Numbered from the stretch's first letter, positions 17,852-26,571 are shown. The stretch is DNA of 53,011 bases from Pyrodictiaceae archaeon (GCA_015520265.1 WAQK01000043.1:1-53011); one strand, 5' to 3'. Notes: generated by a model not told the origin, from the sequence alone. Numbers and translations: made by a program.

Positions 17852-18645
17852 GCTTGTGAAAAAATCCTGGCAGCCGCTGAGCGGTCTACCAGGAACACGG
17901 TGACGCGGGCCTCTACGCCTATGGCCTCCCTAGCCTTGGCTAGGGCCTCCCTTCCTGTAGAGGATCCCTCGGTGCCCTCATATACAGCGGCCAGCACCTC
18001 CCCCCTCCAAGCCAGGATTCTTAGAGCGGTCTCGTCGCTTAGAGCCACGATGTATAGTATATCATCACTATTGGCTGAAAGTTTTCTAGCCCGTTCTTCG
18101 ACCTCCACCAGCGTTGTTGTGAAGGATTCTAAGTACCTAGATCCCATCACCAGCTCGCTGAGCATAAGCGGGTCAGCCAGCCTCATGCTTAGGTCCTCTA
18201 TACCTGGAAAGCCCTCCTTGAGGGGTGCGGGTGCCACAGCAGCAGTCCCTGAGAGCTTTGTACCCAGCCCCTTGAGAGCCCTAGAGATCAGGGAGGCCAC
18301 AATGGGTTCCACTAGTGTATGAGCTGACACCTCGACGGAAAACTTCGCCTCCGCACCCCCTGCCGCGGGCCTCAGGTTTACTACGAAGTGGATCCTGGCG
18401 TCGCCTTCCCCGGTATAGGAGACCCTGTAAGGAGGTTCGCGGCGTACCGCGAAGTCTACTCTAAGCATCCTGGTGGAACCATGAACCGTGACGGGGAGGA
18501 CAGCTGATACGATGTTTCCATTTTTCTTCTTAATCTTCCTGAAGACCTCGAGGAGCCCGAGAAAAGTTGAGGGTTCGCCTATAATGGCGTATGCCTCCTC
18601 GAGCCCTGTCTCCAGCCTGACCTTTAATCCAAATCTCCTCATCAT
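17848..18645 (-). CDS. Uncharacterised protein with a START/SRPBCC-like N-terminal half
   Basis: This 265-residue protein has no signal peptide or membrane helix. Residues 1-145 have the pattern of a helix-grip lipid/ligand-binding domain (LETGLEEAYAIIGEP, then alternating strands with PYRVSYTGEGDARIHFVV), of the CoxG/SRPBCC kind. The C-terminal part (about 165-265) is a separate alpha/beta domain (DDILYIVALSDETALRILAWRGEVLAAVYEG) that I do not recognise but that resembles small roadblock/profilin-like folds. The start is one of two consecutive ATGs (18645 or 18642). It is convergent with the DUF1028 gene, sharing a CTAG double stop. No function is assigned. Confidence 0.6.
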   Translation of the reverse strand: MMRRFGLKVRLETGLEEAYAIIGEPSTFLGLLEVFRKIKKKNGNIVSAVLPVTVHGSTRMLRVDFAVRREPPYRVSYTGEGDARIHFVVNLRPAAGGAEAKFSVEVSAHTLVEPIVASLISRALKGLGTKLSGTAAVAPAPLKEGFPGIEDLSMRLADPLMLSELVMGSRYLESFTTTLVEVEERARKLSANSDDILYIVALSDETALRILAWRGEVLAAVYEGTEGSSTGREALAKAREAIGVEARVTVFLVDRSAAARIFSQA

Positions 18646-18728
18646 TCAACCCTACGAGCCAGCCTAAATCAATATAGTATAGAGTGTACGGGATAAGTGT
18701 TTCCCATTCTAAACAGCAAAAAACTCGA

Positions 18729-19484
18729 TTACAAGGTGTCCGATGTAAAGCCCGCCAGGGTCTGACCAGCATCTATCACGAAGACCTGCCCCGTTATGCT
18801 GCCAGCCTCTTCGCTGGCCAGGAAGGCAACCAGCTCGGCCACCTCGCCCGGTTTGACCAGTTTCCCTGTCAACGTATTTCTCCTGGCCCAATCCTCCGGC
18901 TCCACGCCCAGGACCTTGAACATGCTCAGCCCCATGTCTGTCTCGACAAGACCAGGTGCAACAGCGTTGACCGTGACGCCCGTCCCTTTGAGTTCCTGGG
19001 CTAGGGCCTTAGTCAGCCCTATGATTCCAGCTTTGGCCGCACTGTAAGGGGCCAGCAGAGCCAAGCCATGTATCCCGGCTATGCTTGACATATTGATTAT
19101 CCTTCCCCACCCCTCCTCCACCATGGCTGGGAGGGCCCTCCTGGTGCAGAGATAGACAGATTTGAGATTAACAGCGATAGTCCTATCCCAAAGAGCCTCA
19201 TCCACCTGGACCAGCGGTGATGCGAGGCCCCATCCCGCGTTATTCACTAGGACCAATGGTTTCCCAAGCACCCCCTCCACCTCTCTGAATAGACGTTCAA
19301 CCTCCTCGGCACGAGAAACGTCAGCCTGAAACACAGCTCCATCTCCGCCCGCCTCCCGCACCATGCGCAGGGTCTCCTCAGCCGCCTCCCTCCTTTTTCT
19401 GTAATTTATAGCTACGATGTACCCTTCTCTGGCCAGCCGCACGGCTATAGATCTTCCTATGCCTCTGCTAGAACCGGTGACCAA
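18729..19484 (-). CDS. Short-chain dehydrogenase/reductase, FabG-like
   Basis: This is an NAD(P)-dependent oxidoreductase of the classical SDR family. The Rossmann motif TGSSRGIG is at residues 3-10, NNAG at 81-84, the catalytic Ser in NMSS (133-134) and YxxxK at Tyr147/Lys151, with the C-terminal GQVFVIDAG. No substrate can be named, and acetoacetyl-type or sugar-alcohol substrates are equally possible. The frame given starts at TTG 19484, which would cut the first beta strand. In frame upstream the peptide would read LAEKVALVTG, and a CTG at 19502 sits six bases after a GGTGA ribosome site, so the true start may be that CTG. The gene overlaps the 3' end of the flavoprotein gene and is likely cotranscribed. 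Confidence 0.82.
   Translation of the reverse strand: MVTGSSRGIGRSIAVRLAREGYIVAINYRKRREAAEETLRMVREAGGDGAVFQADVSRAEEVERLFREVEGVLGKPLVLVNNAGWGLASPLVQVDEALWDRTIAVNLKSVYLCTRRALPAMVEEGWGRIINMSSIAGIHGLALLAPYSAAKAGIIGLTKALAQELKGTGVTVNAVAPGLVETDMGLSMFKVLGVEPEDWARRNTLTGKLVKPGEVAELVAFLASEEAGSITGQVFVIDAGQTLAGFTSDTL
19351..19387 (-). repeat. 37-nt tract identical to one in the second SDR gene
   Basis: Read on the minus strand, these 37 bases are identical to plus-strand 20961-20997 and encode AAEETLRMVREAG. Identity includes every third codon position and the rare Arg codons CGC and CGG, while the flanks have diverged. Confidence 0.85.
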
Positions 19485-20662
19485 CGCGACTTTTTCCGCC
19501 AGGGCTTTTCACCATGTTCTTGGTTCATAGGTCTTCTGTAATATGGGGCACGCTGCATCCCCAGGAGCTTCGAATACTTTTCGCGGAGCTTCTCGTGAAC
19601 CCAGTTTATGAGCCCTGTTCTCAAGGCGAGCCTCTTGCCCAGGATCACTACACCTTCTCCAGGACCCAAGCACACACCGGCCAAGGGGCGGCGGCTGGTT
19701 ATGAGGGGCTTGTAGGGTTTTTCTTCTTTGCCGGTGATTTTTGCGGCTATGTTTTCCACGGCCCTAGACGCGCTTCTAATGGCTTCACGAGCCATTTTGA
19801 GGCTTATATTGCCACCATGTTCGAAGTGCATGGTGTCCCCGGCTGCGTAGACCTTGCCGTCCATTCCGCGGACTCTAAGGTATCTGTCTACCCGGAAGAA
19901 CCCCTGCCTGGTTAGCGATTCTCCGGGAGCATCTATTCCTGGACCCCTGAAGCCTGCTGCCCATACTACGGCGTCGGCCGGTATCTTAGAACCGTCACGA
20001 AGTACTACTCCTTCTGCTGAAACCCTCACAACAGGTTGGCCCATAACTAACCTGGCGCCGAGTCCCTCCAGAACCCTGCGAACTATTCTCGATGCTCTAC
20101 GGTTCCCCAGAACTTCTAACGGTTCCGAATTCACATCTACCAGCGTAATATCGAGCTCCAGCCCCAAGCTCTTGGAGAGGCTCAGTAGTTCTGCCGCCAT
20201 TTCGACGCCCACGAATCCTGCGCCTACTATGACTATACTGGAGATCCTCCCTTCCCTGATGCGTCTACCTAGCCACCAAGTCTCGCTCACACTACACGCC
20301 GTTATGCTATGCTCCTCCGCTCCCGGCACACCATAGAACGCTGGCCTGGCCCCGGCCGCTAGGACCAGGTAGTCGTACCCGAGGACTTCGCCACCCTCCA
20401 GGCGTATGCGGTTATTCTCGACGGCTACCACACGGGCGTCTACCAGCTCTATGCCAGCCCTCTTGGCGAGGCTCTCGACGCTCCACTCAACGTCTACCGG
20501 CTCATAACGTTGCCCAGCTAGGGCGGGTGTTAGGGGTAGAAAAACCATCTTCGGGGCAAGGGTTACCCATAGGCACTCGGCACGCTCGCATAGGCCTAGC
20601 TTCTCCAGCTTCCTCACAGCCTCGACTCCGGCGAACCCGCTTCCCACGACTATTATCCTCAC
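19457..20662 (-). CDS. Type II NADH dehydrogenase-like flavoprotein
   Basis: This 401-residue FAD enzyme belongs to the NDH-2/sulfide:quinone oxidoreductase group. The FAD site GSGFAG is at residues 7-12, the second dinucleotide motif GAGFVG near 146-151, and the FAD-closing VYAAGDTMHF near 268. The C-terminal part (HEKLREKYSKLLGM) is basic and amphipathic, as in proteins that sit on the membrane surface to reduce quinone. I see no conserved cysteine pair required for sulfide oxidation, so NADH dehydrogenase or a related quinone reductase is preferred. The start is GTG at 20662. A strong TATA box and an inverted repeat lie upstream. The 3' end overlaps the SDR gene. Confidence 0.8.
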   Translation of the reverse strand: MRIIVVGSGFAGVEAVRKLEKLGLCERAECLWVTLAPKMVFLPLTPALAGQRYEPVDVEWSVESLAKRAGIELVDARVVAVENNRIRLEGGEVLGYDYLVLAAGARPAFYGVPGAEEHSITACSVSETWWLGRRIREGRISSIVIVGAGFVGVEMAAELLSLSKSLGLELDITLVDVNSEPLEVLGNRRASRIVRRVLEGLGARLVMGQPVVRVSAEGVVLRDGSKIPADAVVWAAGFRGPGIDAPGESLTRQGFFRVDRYLRVRGMDGKVYAAGDTMHFEHGGNISLKMAREAIRSASRAVENIAAKITGKEEKPYKPLITSRRPLAGVCLGPGEGVVILGKRLALRTGLINWVHEKLREKYSKLLGMQRAPYYRRPMNQEHGEKPWRKKSRWSPVLAEA

Positions 20663-20685
20663 GGCTCTGCACCCGCGGGCCGCGT

Positions 20686-20706
20686 CTCCGACTTTGGAGG
20701 TCGGAG
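20686..20706. promoter_or_regulatory. Inverted repeat at the start region of the flavoprotein gene
   Basis: Two perfect 7-bp arms (CTCCGAC and GTCGGAG) flank a 7-base spacer. The TATA box (TATATAAAAATA on the minus strand, about 20708-20722) would place the transcript start inside or beside the repeat, a typical spot for an archaeal repressor operator. It could also form a hairpin in the leader. Confidence 0.5.
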
Positions 20707-20848
20707 GATATTTTTATATATTATGGTATTTTTCGTAAAAAATTAGTATAATTAAAATATATGGATCGTTATCTATAGCGACAAACCGATGCAAGCCAGA
20801 TATATCCTGTCAGCCCCAAGGTTACGTGGATTCAGAGGGGTGGGCAAC
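20707..20848. promoter_or_regulatory. AT-rich divergent promoter region
   Basis: About 60 bases (20707-20765) are nearly pure A/T and hold TATA elements for both the minus-strand flavoprotein gene and the plus-strand SDR gene (GTATAATTAAAATATA). A GGGGTG ribosome site precedes GTG 20849. Confidence 0.55.
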
Positions 20849-21592
20849 GTGGAGGGATACGTGTTGGTCACCGGTGGTAGCAGGGGGATCGGCCGGGCCA
20901 TAGTCCTTAGGTTCGCAGAGGCTGGCTTCAGAGTGCTCTATACCTACAATACAGGGAGGAAGGCGGCTGAGGAGACCCTGCGCATGGTGCGGGAGGCTGG
21001 AGGCAAGGCAGCCTTCACCAGGATGGATGTTTCGGACCCCTCTAGCGTCGAAGAGGCTAGAAGGTGGGTCGAGGAGCAGGCCCCCTACCTCAACGTATTG
21101 GTAAACAATGCTGGCATACTCCACGTTGGGGGCATCGAGGACACTAGCCTCGACGAGTGGGAGAGGGTGTTTAGGGTCAACGTCACTGGGGTTTTCCTGG
21201 TCACCAAGGCCTTCCTACCCATGCTGCGTCGAGCCCCCTGGGCCAGCATAGTGAACATAGCTAGCATAGCGGGTCAGACAGGACATATTGTAGCCTCGGC
21301 CGCCTACGCGGCGTCCAAGGCCGCCGTCATAGGGCTCACCCGTAGGCTAGCGGTGGAGCTTGCCCCGAAGATACGGGTGAACGCCGTGGCGCCGAGCTTC
21401 GTCGAGACAGACATGGTACGCCAGTTCATCGATACGCCTGAGAAGAGGAGAAGGGCATCAGAGCTACACCCCTTAAAGGACATCGCCAAGCCGGAGGACG
21501 TGGCCGAGGCCGTTTACTTCCTGGCAACACCCGCCTCCAGGTTCATAACGGGCCAGGTTTTGGGAGTGAACGGCGGGAGGCTAACCTCCTGA
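20849..21592 (+). CDS. Short-chain dehydrogenase/reductase, FabG-like paralogue
   Basis: This is a second classical SDR with TGGSRGIG (8-15), NNAG (86-89), the active Ser in NIAS (139), Tyr153 and Lys157 in YAASK, and a C-terminal GQVLGVNGG. I chose GTG 20849 because AGGGGTG stands just upstream and the protein then begins MEGYVLVTGG, the normal SDR N-terminus. An in-frame ATG at 20789 would add 20 residues not expected in the family. It is divergent from the flavoprotein/SDR pair and shares with the first SDR an identical 37-nt block (20961-20997). The substrate is unknown. Confidence 0.85.
   Translation: MEGYVLVTGGSRGIGRAIVLRFAEAGFRVLYTYNTGRKAAEETLRMVREAGGKAAFTRMDVSDPSSVEEARRWVEEQAPYLNVLVNNAGILHVGGIEDTSLDEWERVFRVNVTGVFLVTKAFLPMLRRAPWASIVNIASIAGQTGHIVASAAYAASKAAVIGLTRRLAVELAPKIRVNAVAPSFVETDMVRQFIDTPEKRRRASELHPLKDIAKPEDVAEAVYFLATPASRFITGQVLGVNGGRLTS
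20961..20997 (+). repeat. 37-nt tract identical to one in the first SDR gene (inverted)
   Basis: This is the partner of 19351-19387. The two copies are in opposite orientation about 1.6 kb apart, each within the coding sequence of an SDR paralogue. Confidence 0.85.
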
Positions 21593-21612
21593 GCCTGGGG
21601 TTCCGTGTGGTG

Positions 21613-22092
21613 TCAAGATCCGTATTGCCGGTACGGCAGAGGCAGGCGCCCAGCATAGTCTACAAGTACGGGTAAAATCAGCACCACTACCAGGCCTGCC
21701 AGACATAGGGTGAAGGCCCTCCCTAAACCCGCTCGGTAAAGCTTCGAGGCTGCGAGGGATCCCAGAAGTAGACCGCCCGCCACGCCGAGGAGAGGAGCTG
21801 CTGCACCAGGGATCAAGATTGCCATGATTATTGCTGAGAGGTCCACTGTCAAGGCTGCCAAGACGGATCTCCAGAACTCCTCACCCCTTACCCCGAGATA
21901 TTCGGACAACATCCACATTGTGAACGCCTGAATGAACACCAAGATGCCGTACGTCACGGCGAGATTAACTGCCAGGAGTACAGCTGAACCGCCAAGCCCT
22001 TTCTCCACCAGCATGTCGAGGGAGTGGCGGAGCACCTTACCATAATATTCGAGCATCGAGAGCGGGGATGGGGAAAGTTCTGCGGGCTCCAT
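21613..22092 (-). CDS. Hypothetical integral membrane protein
   Basis: This 159-residue protein has a short polar N-terminus (MEPAELSPSPLSMLEYYGKV) and four membrane helices (about 36-62, 78-93, 95-112 and 125-145). The third and fourth are rich in Gly, Ala and Leu. No family is recognised. It lies downstream of the radical SAM/HhH gene on the same strand with a 33-base gap, which may mean cotranscription, but nothing links the functions. The ATG at 22092 is the only good start. Confidence 0.6.
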   Translation of the reverse strand: MEPAELSPSPLSMLEYYGKVLRHSLDMLVEKGLGGSAVLLAVNLAVTYGILVFIQAFTMWMLSEYLGVRGEEFWRSVLAALTVDLSAIIMAILIPGAAAPLLGVAGGLLLGSLAASKLYRAGLGRAFTLCLAGLVVVLILPVLVDYAGRLPLPYRQYGS

Positions 22093-22125
22093 GTATAAGC
22101 CCGTTGTATCATTGTACTCTTCTTT

Positions 22126-23199
22126 TTAAAAGAGCTTCGCCTCGCCAGTATCGACGTACCTGAGGATCCTTCTGGCCCTGCGGGGCCCCAAGATCCTCAT
22201 CAACGTCGCCGCGGTGATCCTCCTCTGACGCCTTATCCTCAGGATCAGCTCGGCCGTTGAGGGGCCTATTCCGGGGACCCTTAGGAGGTCCTCTAGGGGA
22301 GCGTCGTTTATGTCGACCGGGTACATGTCGGGGTTGGCCTGCGCGTAGACCTCCTTGGGATCCATGTCCGGCAGCATCCCCCTGTCGTCCAGTATTGTCC
22401 TCAGCTCCTTGAGGCTGAAGCCGTAGCTTCTCACCAGCTCCGACGCCTGGTAGAGCCTCATCTCCCTCCACGTCGGCACAGGCTCCCTATCCTCCAGGGG
22501 CGTTCCCTTCATGGGTGTGAAGGCGCTGAAATGTATCCTGCCTATGCCGAGGGCCCTGTAGAGCCTCCAGACGAGCTTCAATATGTCGAGGTCGCTCTCC
22601 TCGGCGAGCCCCACCACCAGCTGGGTATCCACGCTGGCCCTACTCCACCTCGCCTCCCTCACCAGGTATTCGAGCCTGTATAGTATGTCCCGCCTCCAGT
22701 CCCCCTTGCTGGGCGCGTACTCCTGGAAAGCCGAGGCGTCCACCGCCTCCACATTGATGCCAACCCTATTGGCGACTCTGGCGGCCTGCTTTAAATACCA
22801 CCAGCTCGTGCCCGGCATCAGCCGGAGATGTATGTAGCCAGTGTATCCCCGCTCCCTGAGCTTCTCAGCTACCTCGAGCTCCTCCTCAACTATGGCGTCA
22901 GGGTCCCCGTAGAAGCCGCTAGACAGGAAGAGGCCCCTGACCACCCCCTTCCTGTAGAGCTCCAGGAACACGTCAACAAGCTTTTCGGGCCTCCACTTCC
23001 TCCTCTCAACCCCCCTACGCCCCCTCCTGAAGGGGCAGTATAGGCAGTCCATCTTGCAGCTGGAAGCTAGGAGCGTCTTGAAGAGGGCTACCCTCCTACC
23101 CCTAAAGCTGGACTCGTATATGGGTGCCTCGGCCCTATCATACTCCGCCCCCATCACCAGTACGCGCCACTTGTCACTCCTCGGAGCCAAACCAGACAC
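22126..23199 (-). CDS. Radical SAM protein with C-terminal helix-hairpin-helix, putative DNA modification/repair
   Basis: The 357 residues match the family of putative DNA modification/repair radical SAM proteins, often found near uracil-DNA glycosylases in bacteria. The [4Fe-4S] cysteines are C48, C52 and C55 (CKMDCLYC). The barrel continues through GLFLSSGFYGDPD, IHLRLMPG and DTQLVVGLAEE. Residues 290-345 hold a helix-hairpin-helix pair (DLLRVPGIGPSTAELILRIRRQRRI) that should bind DNA. The start is GTG at 23199; ATG at 23154 (MGAEYD) is possible. There is no glycosylase in the window. The reaction is not known, and the DNA role is inferred from the HhH domain and the family name. Confidence 0.85.
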   Translation of the reverse strand: MSGLAPRSDKWRVLVMGAEYDRAEAPIYESSFRGRRVALFKTLLASSCKMDCLYCPFRRGRRGVERRKWRPEKLVDVFLELYRKGVVRGLFLSSGFYGDPDAIVEEELEVAEKLRERGYTGYIHLRLMPGTSWWYLKQAARVANRVGINVEAVDASAFQEYAPSKGDWRRDILYRLEYLVREARWSRASVDTQLVVGLAEESDLDILKLVWRLYRALGIGRIHFSAFTPMKGTPLEDREPVPTWREMRLYQASELVRSYGFSLKELRTILDDRGMLPDMDPKEVYAQANPDMYPVDINDAPLEDLLRVPGIGPSTAELILRIRRQRRITAATLMRILGPRRARRILRYVDTGEAKLF

Positions 23200-23311
23200 T
23201 CACATAAAATAGGGCGGCACCCCCTCGAAAACTTTTCCCAGAGCCCTGGGCGAGGTGTGGTTTAATACAGAGTCCAACGTCACCTAGGGAGGAGGCAGGG
23301 GGCGCAGGGCC

Positions 23312-24790
23312 GTGGAGCTGAGTCTCAGCGAGAATGAATATAGGGTGCTTAAGGCCCTGAGGGCTGGCGAGAAGCTGAGCCTCGGCGAGCTGGAGGAGCG
23401 GACTGGGCTGGACAGGCAGACCCTCATGGCCATAGCCGAGCTTCTCAAAGACAAGGGGATCATCAGGGTTAAGCGGAGAGTAGTGTATAGGTGCAGACCC
23501 ACCGAAGAGGGTAGAAAGGCACTGGGAGAGGGGCTCCCCGAAGAGAAGCTGTTCAGGCTCCTCAGGGAGCTAGGCGGGTCCGCCGAAATACGGAGACTCG
23601 TAGAGGAGCTTGGCCGTAACACGTTCTCCATCGGCGTGGGCTGGCTCAAGAAGCTCGGGGCGGCGAAGGTTGGAGGCGGCCGCGTCGCCTTGACTGTGAA
23701 GGAGTGGAGGGCGCCGCACAGGAGCCTTCTCGAAGAGTGTGTCCGCGGCGCGTCGGTGGAGGAGGGCTCGTCCGGCGAGAAGGCCTTCAGGGAGCTGGCG
23801 TCTAGGAATCTGGCGGAGCTCGTAGAGGAGAAGGAGTTCTGGATCGAGGTTATCGCAGACCCTGGCGAGGTGCTGGCCAAGGCCCGGGTCGAGGCGTCCA
23901 GGCTTACGCCGGAAATGCTGGCCGACGGGACTTGGCGGAGCTACGTGTTTAAACGCTACAATGTTACTGCCGAGCCCCCAAGGGTCTATCCGGGGAAGAA
24001 GCACTTCTACGTCGAGTTCATCAACATGGTTCGCAGGGTCCTCTACGAGATGGGCTTCACGGAGGCGGAGGGCCCCTACGTTGAAATGGAGTTCTGGAAC
24101 TTCGACGTCCTGTTCCAGGCACAGGACCATCCGGCCAGGGAGATCCACGACACCTTCTGGCTACGTCAGCCCAGGAAAGGCAGGCTTGACGAGCACTCCG
24201 ATATTGTTGAGAGGGTGAGGAGGATACACGAGACTGGCGGCGAAACCGGGAGCAGGGGATGGGGCTACAGGTGGAACCCCGACATAGCTAGGAGGCTCAT
24301 ACTGAGGACTCAGACCACGGCGGTGTCCGCCAGGGTTCTTGCCGGGAGCAGGGAGGTGCCCCTCAGGGTGTTCACCATAGGGAAGGTGTTCAGGCCCGAC
24401 GTGATAGATGCGAAACACCTGCCCGAGTTCTACCAGTTCGACGGCATAGTGATGGAGGAGGACATGAGCTTCGCCAGGCTACTAGGCATAATAAGGGAGT
24501 TCTTCGAAAGGCTAGGCATACCCGAGGTCAGGTTCAAGCCCGGCTACTTCCCCTTCACCGAGCCCAGCGTGGAGGGATACATATACATTGAGGGGAGAGG
24601 CTGGGTCGAGGTGTTCGGGGCAGGAATGTTCAGGCCTGAGGTCCTCGCCTCGCTCGGCGTGGAGCACCCCGTCGGGGCATGGGGCATGGGCCTTGACAGG
24701 ATAGCCATGGACATCATGGGCCTCGATGACATCAGGAAGCTGTACACGCGCCGGGTGGACTACCTAAGGGAGACCCCCGTGAGGTGGTAG
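23312..24790 (+). CDS. pheS: Phenylalanyl-tRNA synthetase alpha subunit
   Basis: This is the catalytic subunit of the (alpha-beta)2 PheRS that charges tRNA-Phe. The archaeal form (492 residues) begins with winged-helix domains (about 1-200). The class II core follows with motif 2 around FRPDVIDAKHLPEFYQFDG and motif 3 in GMGLDRIAM near the end. The start is GTG at 23312, preceded by GGAGGCAGGGGG. The stop is three bases before the pheT start, so the two are one operon. Confidence 0.97.
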   Translation: MELSLSENEYRVLKALRAGEKLSLGELEERTGLDRQTLMAIAELLKDKGIIRVKRRVVYRCRPTEEGRKALGEGLPEEKLFRLLRELGGSAEIRRLVEELGRNTFSIGVGWLKKLGAAKVGGGRVALTVKEWRAPHRSLLEECVRGASVEEGSSGEKAFRELASRNLAELVEEKEFWIEVIADPGEVLAKARVEASRLTPEMLADGTWRSYVFKRYNVTAEPPRVYPGKKHFYVEFINMVRRVLYEMGFTEAEGPYVEMEFWNFDVLFQAQDHPAREIHDTFWLRQPRKGRLDEHSDIVERVRRIHETGGETGSRGWGYRWNPDIARRLILRTQTTAVSARVLAGSREVPLRVFTIGKVFRPDVIDAKHLPEFYQFDGIVMEEDMSFARLLGIIREFFERLGIPEVRFKPGYFPFTEPSVEGYIYIEGRGWVEVFGAGMFRPEVLASLGVEHPVGAWGMGLDRIAMDIMGLDDIRKLYTRRVDYLRETPVRW

Positions 24791-24793
24791 GCT

Positions 24794-26455
24794 GTGCCCG
24801 TGATAAGGCTCAACCCCCAGAGGCTGCTCCAACTAGTAGACCCCTCCATGACACTAGAGGAGCTGGGAGACCTCCTCTTCAGGCTAAAGTGCGAGGTCGA
24901 GCCCCTCGAGACGGGCGAGATAGAGGTGGAGGTCAACGCCGATAGGCCCGACATGCTGGTTTCCGAGGGCATAGCCAGGGCCGCCAAGGGCCTGCTGGGC
25001 AAGGAGAAGGGTATACCGAGCTACAGGGTGGTGGACACGGACTACGTCCTCGTTGTGGAGAAGGCTCCGACCAGGCCTTACATAGCCCTGGCCGTAGCAT
25101 ATGGGGTGAACGTGGACGAGGAGTACCTCACTGAGCTGGTTCAGTTCCAGGAGAAGCTGCACACTACTGTTGGGAGGAAGAGGAGGAAGATAGCCATAGG
25201 GCTCCACGACCTGGATAAGACCCCGGGCAAAACCATAGTTTACCGGGAGGCTCCACTGGACACGATGTTCACCCCTCTCCACGTTGGTAGGAGGATGTCG
25301 ATCAGAGAAGCCCTCAAGGAGACTCCGCAGGGCAGGGAGTACGGCTCCATCTCCCTGTCGCCCTCCGGGCACCCGGCAATCTTCGCTGGCAGCGAGCTGA
25401 TAAGCCTGCCACCCGTGATAAACTCTGACATTACCAGGCTGGAACCCGGCACCAAGAACCTGCTGATAGACGTAACCGGCACTGATCTGGAGACCGTGCT
25501 GGCAACCATGGACATCATAGCATCCAACCTGGCCGAGAGGGGTGCAACCATTGGGAGGGTCAGGGTCGAGGGGCTGGAGGAGGCCAGCTACACGCCGGTC
25601 CTGAGGACCGAGAAGATGGTGCTGGACACAGACTTCGCCTCCAGGTGGCTTGGCTTCAGGGTCACCCCGAGCGAGGCTGCCGAGCACCTGGAGAGGATGA
25701 GGCTGGGGGCCCGCGTACTGGATGAGGCCCGCGTAGAGGCGGTGATCCCGCCCTACAGGATCGACGTACTCCACCCCGTGGACCTGGTGGAGGATATAGC
25801 GATAAGCATCGGCTACGACAGGATAGAGCCTAAACCCCTGGAGCTGAGGACGCGGAGCAAGCCTCTGCCGCGGTGGAGGCTGGCGGACGCGGCCAGGGAC
25901 CTTATGGTCGGCATGGGCTTCCAAGAGGTCCTCACCTTCATGCTGGCCAACCCCAGTGACCTGGAACGCATGAGGCTGGCGGAGGACCAGATCCTGCTCG
26001 AGAACCCTATAACTGCCGAGCTGGGAGGGTTGAGGAGGCTGCTCCTCCAGCAGCTCCTAAGGCTGGCGGCGGAGAACCAGCACGTCGACATGCCTCTCAA
26101 GGTGTTCGAGGTAGGAGACGTTGTGGCGCCGGATCCCGGCGAGGAGACGGGCGCCCGGACGGAGTTCCATGTGGCGGCACTGGTGATGTCCCCCAGGACA
26201 GGCTACGAGGAGGTGCAGGCCTACCTCTACGCGTTGCTCCGCAACCTGGGCGTAGGGTTCAGGATCATGGAGGCGGAGCACCCCACCTTCATGGAGGGCA
26301 GGGTTGCCAGGGTAGTGTTCGAGGGCGGCGAGGGCTTCGTGGGCGAGATCCACCCCGAGGTCCTGGAGAACTTCGGGATAAAGTACCCAGCGGCCGGCTT
26401 CGAAGTAGACATAACCGGGCTGGCATCGGGGGCGGCCCCTGTAGCCCGCCGCTAA
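24794..26455 (+). CDS. pheT: Phenylalanyl-tRNA synthetase beta subunit
   Basis: This is the partner subunit of PheRS, 553 residues, the archaeal length. It holds the B3/B4 editing-type domain in the first half (YREAPLDTMFTPLHVGRRMS), the B5 domain (FASRWLGFRVTPSEAAEHLERM, about residues 275-345) and a catalytic-like class II fold in the last third (GFQEVLTFMLANP, FEVGDVV). The start is GTG at 24794. It follows pheS by three bases. Downstream, 26456-26612 holds GC-rich hairpins and then the tyrS promoter. Confidence 0.97.
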   Translation: MPVIRLNPQRLLQLVDPSMTLEELGDLLFRLKCEVEPLETGEIEVEVNADRPDMLVSEGIARAAKGLLGKEKGIPSYRVVDTDYVLVVEKAPTRPYIALAVAYGVNVDEEYLTELVQFQEKLHTTVGRKRRKIAIGLHDLDKTPGKTIVYREAPLDTMFTPLHVGRRMSIREALKETPQGREYGSISLSPSGHPAIFAGSELISLPPVINSDITRLEPGTKNLLIDVTGTDLETVLATMDIIASNLAERGATIGRVRVEGLEEASYTPVLRTEKMVLDTDFASRWLGFRVTPSEAAEHLERMRLGARVLDEARVEAVIPPYRIDVLHPVDLVEDIAISIGYDRIEPKPLELRTRSKPLPRWRLADAARDLMVGMGFQEVLTFMLANPSDLERMRLAEDQILLENPITAELGGLRRLLLQQLLRLAAENQHVDMPLKVFEVGDVVAPDPGEETGARTEFHVAALVMSPRTGYEEVQAYLYALLRNLGVGFRIMEAEHPTFMEGRVARVVFEGGEGFVGEIHPEVLENFGIKYPAAGFEVDITGLASGAAPVARR

Positions 26456-26571
26456 CACTCGGGCTCACAGCGGGCTCCCGGCCCTCTTGCCCGGGCTCTC
26501 TCACGACGGGCATGGGAGGGGCCGCCCAGTGACATGTATGCGTCTGCGCCCGTAATTATGGTTGCCCATCC

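Noticed and set aside
24884-25924. 346-codon minus-strand frame opposite pheT
   Set aside because: Fully antisense to a certain gene; His/Pro/Gly-rich shadow composition typical of GC-rich genomes.
26456-26571. GC-rich hairpins between pheT and tyrS considered as an RNA gene
   Set aside because: No C/D or H/ACA boxes, no cloverleaf; simple GGGC/GCCC pairing expected in such sequence.
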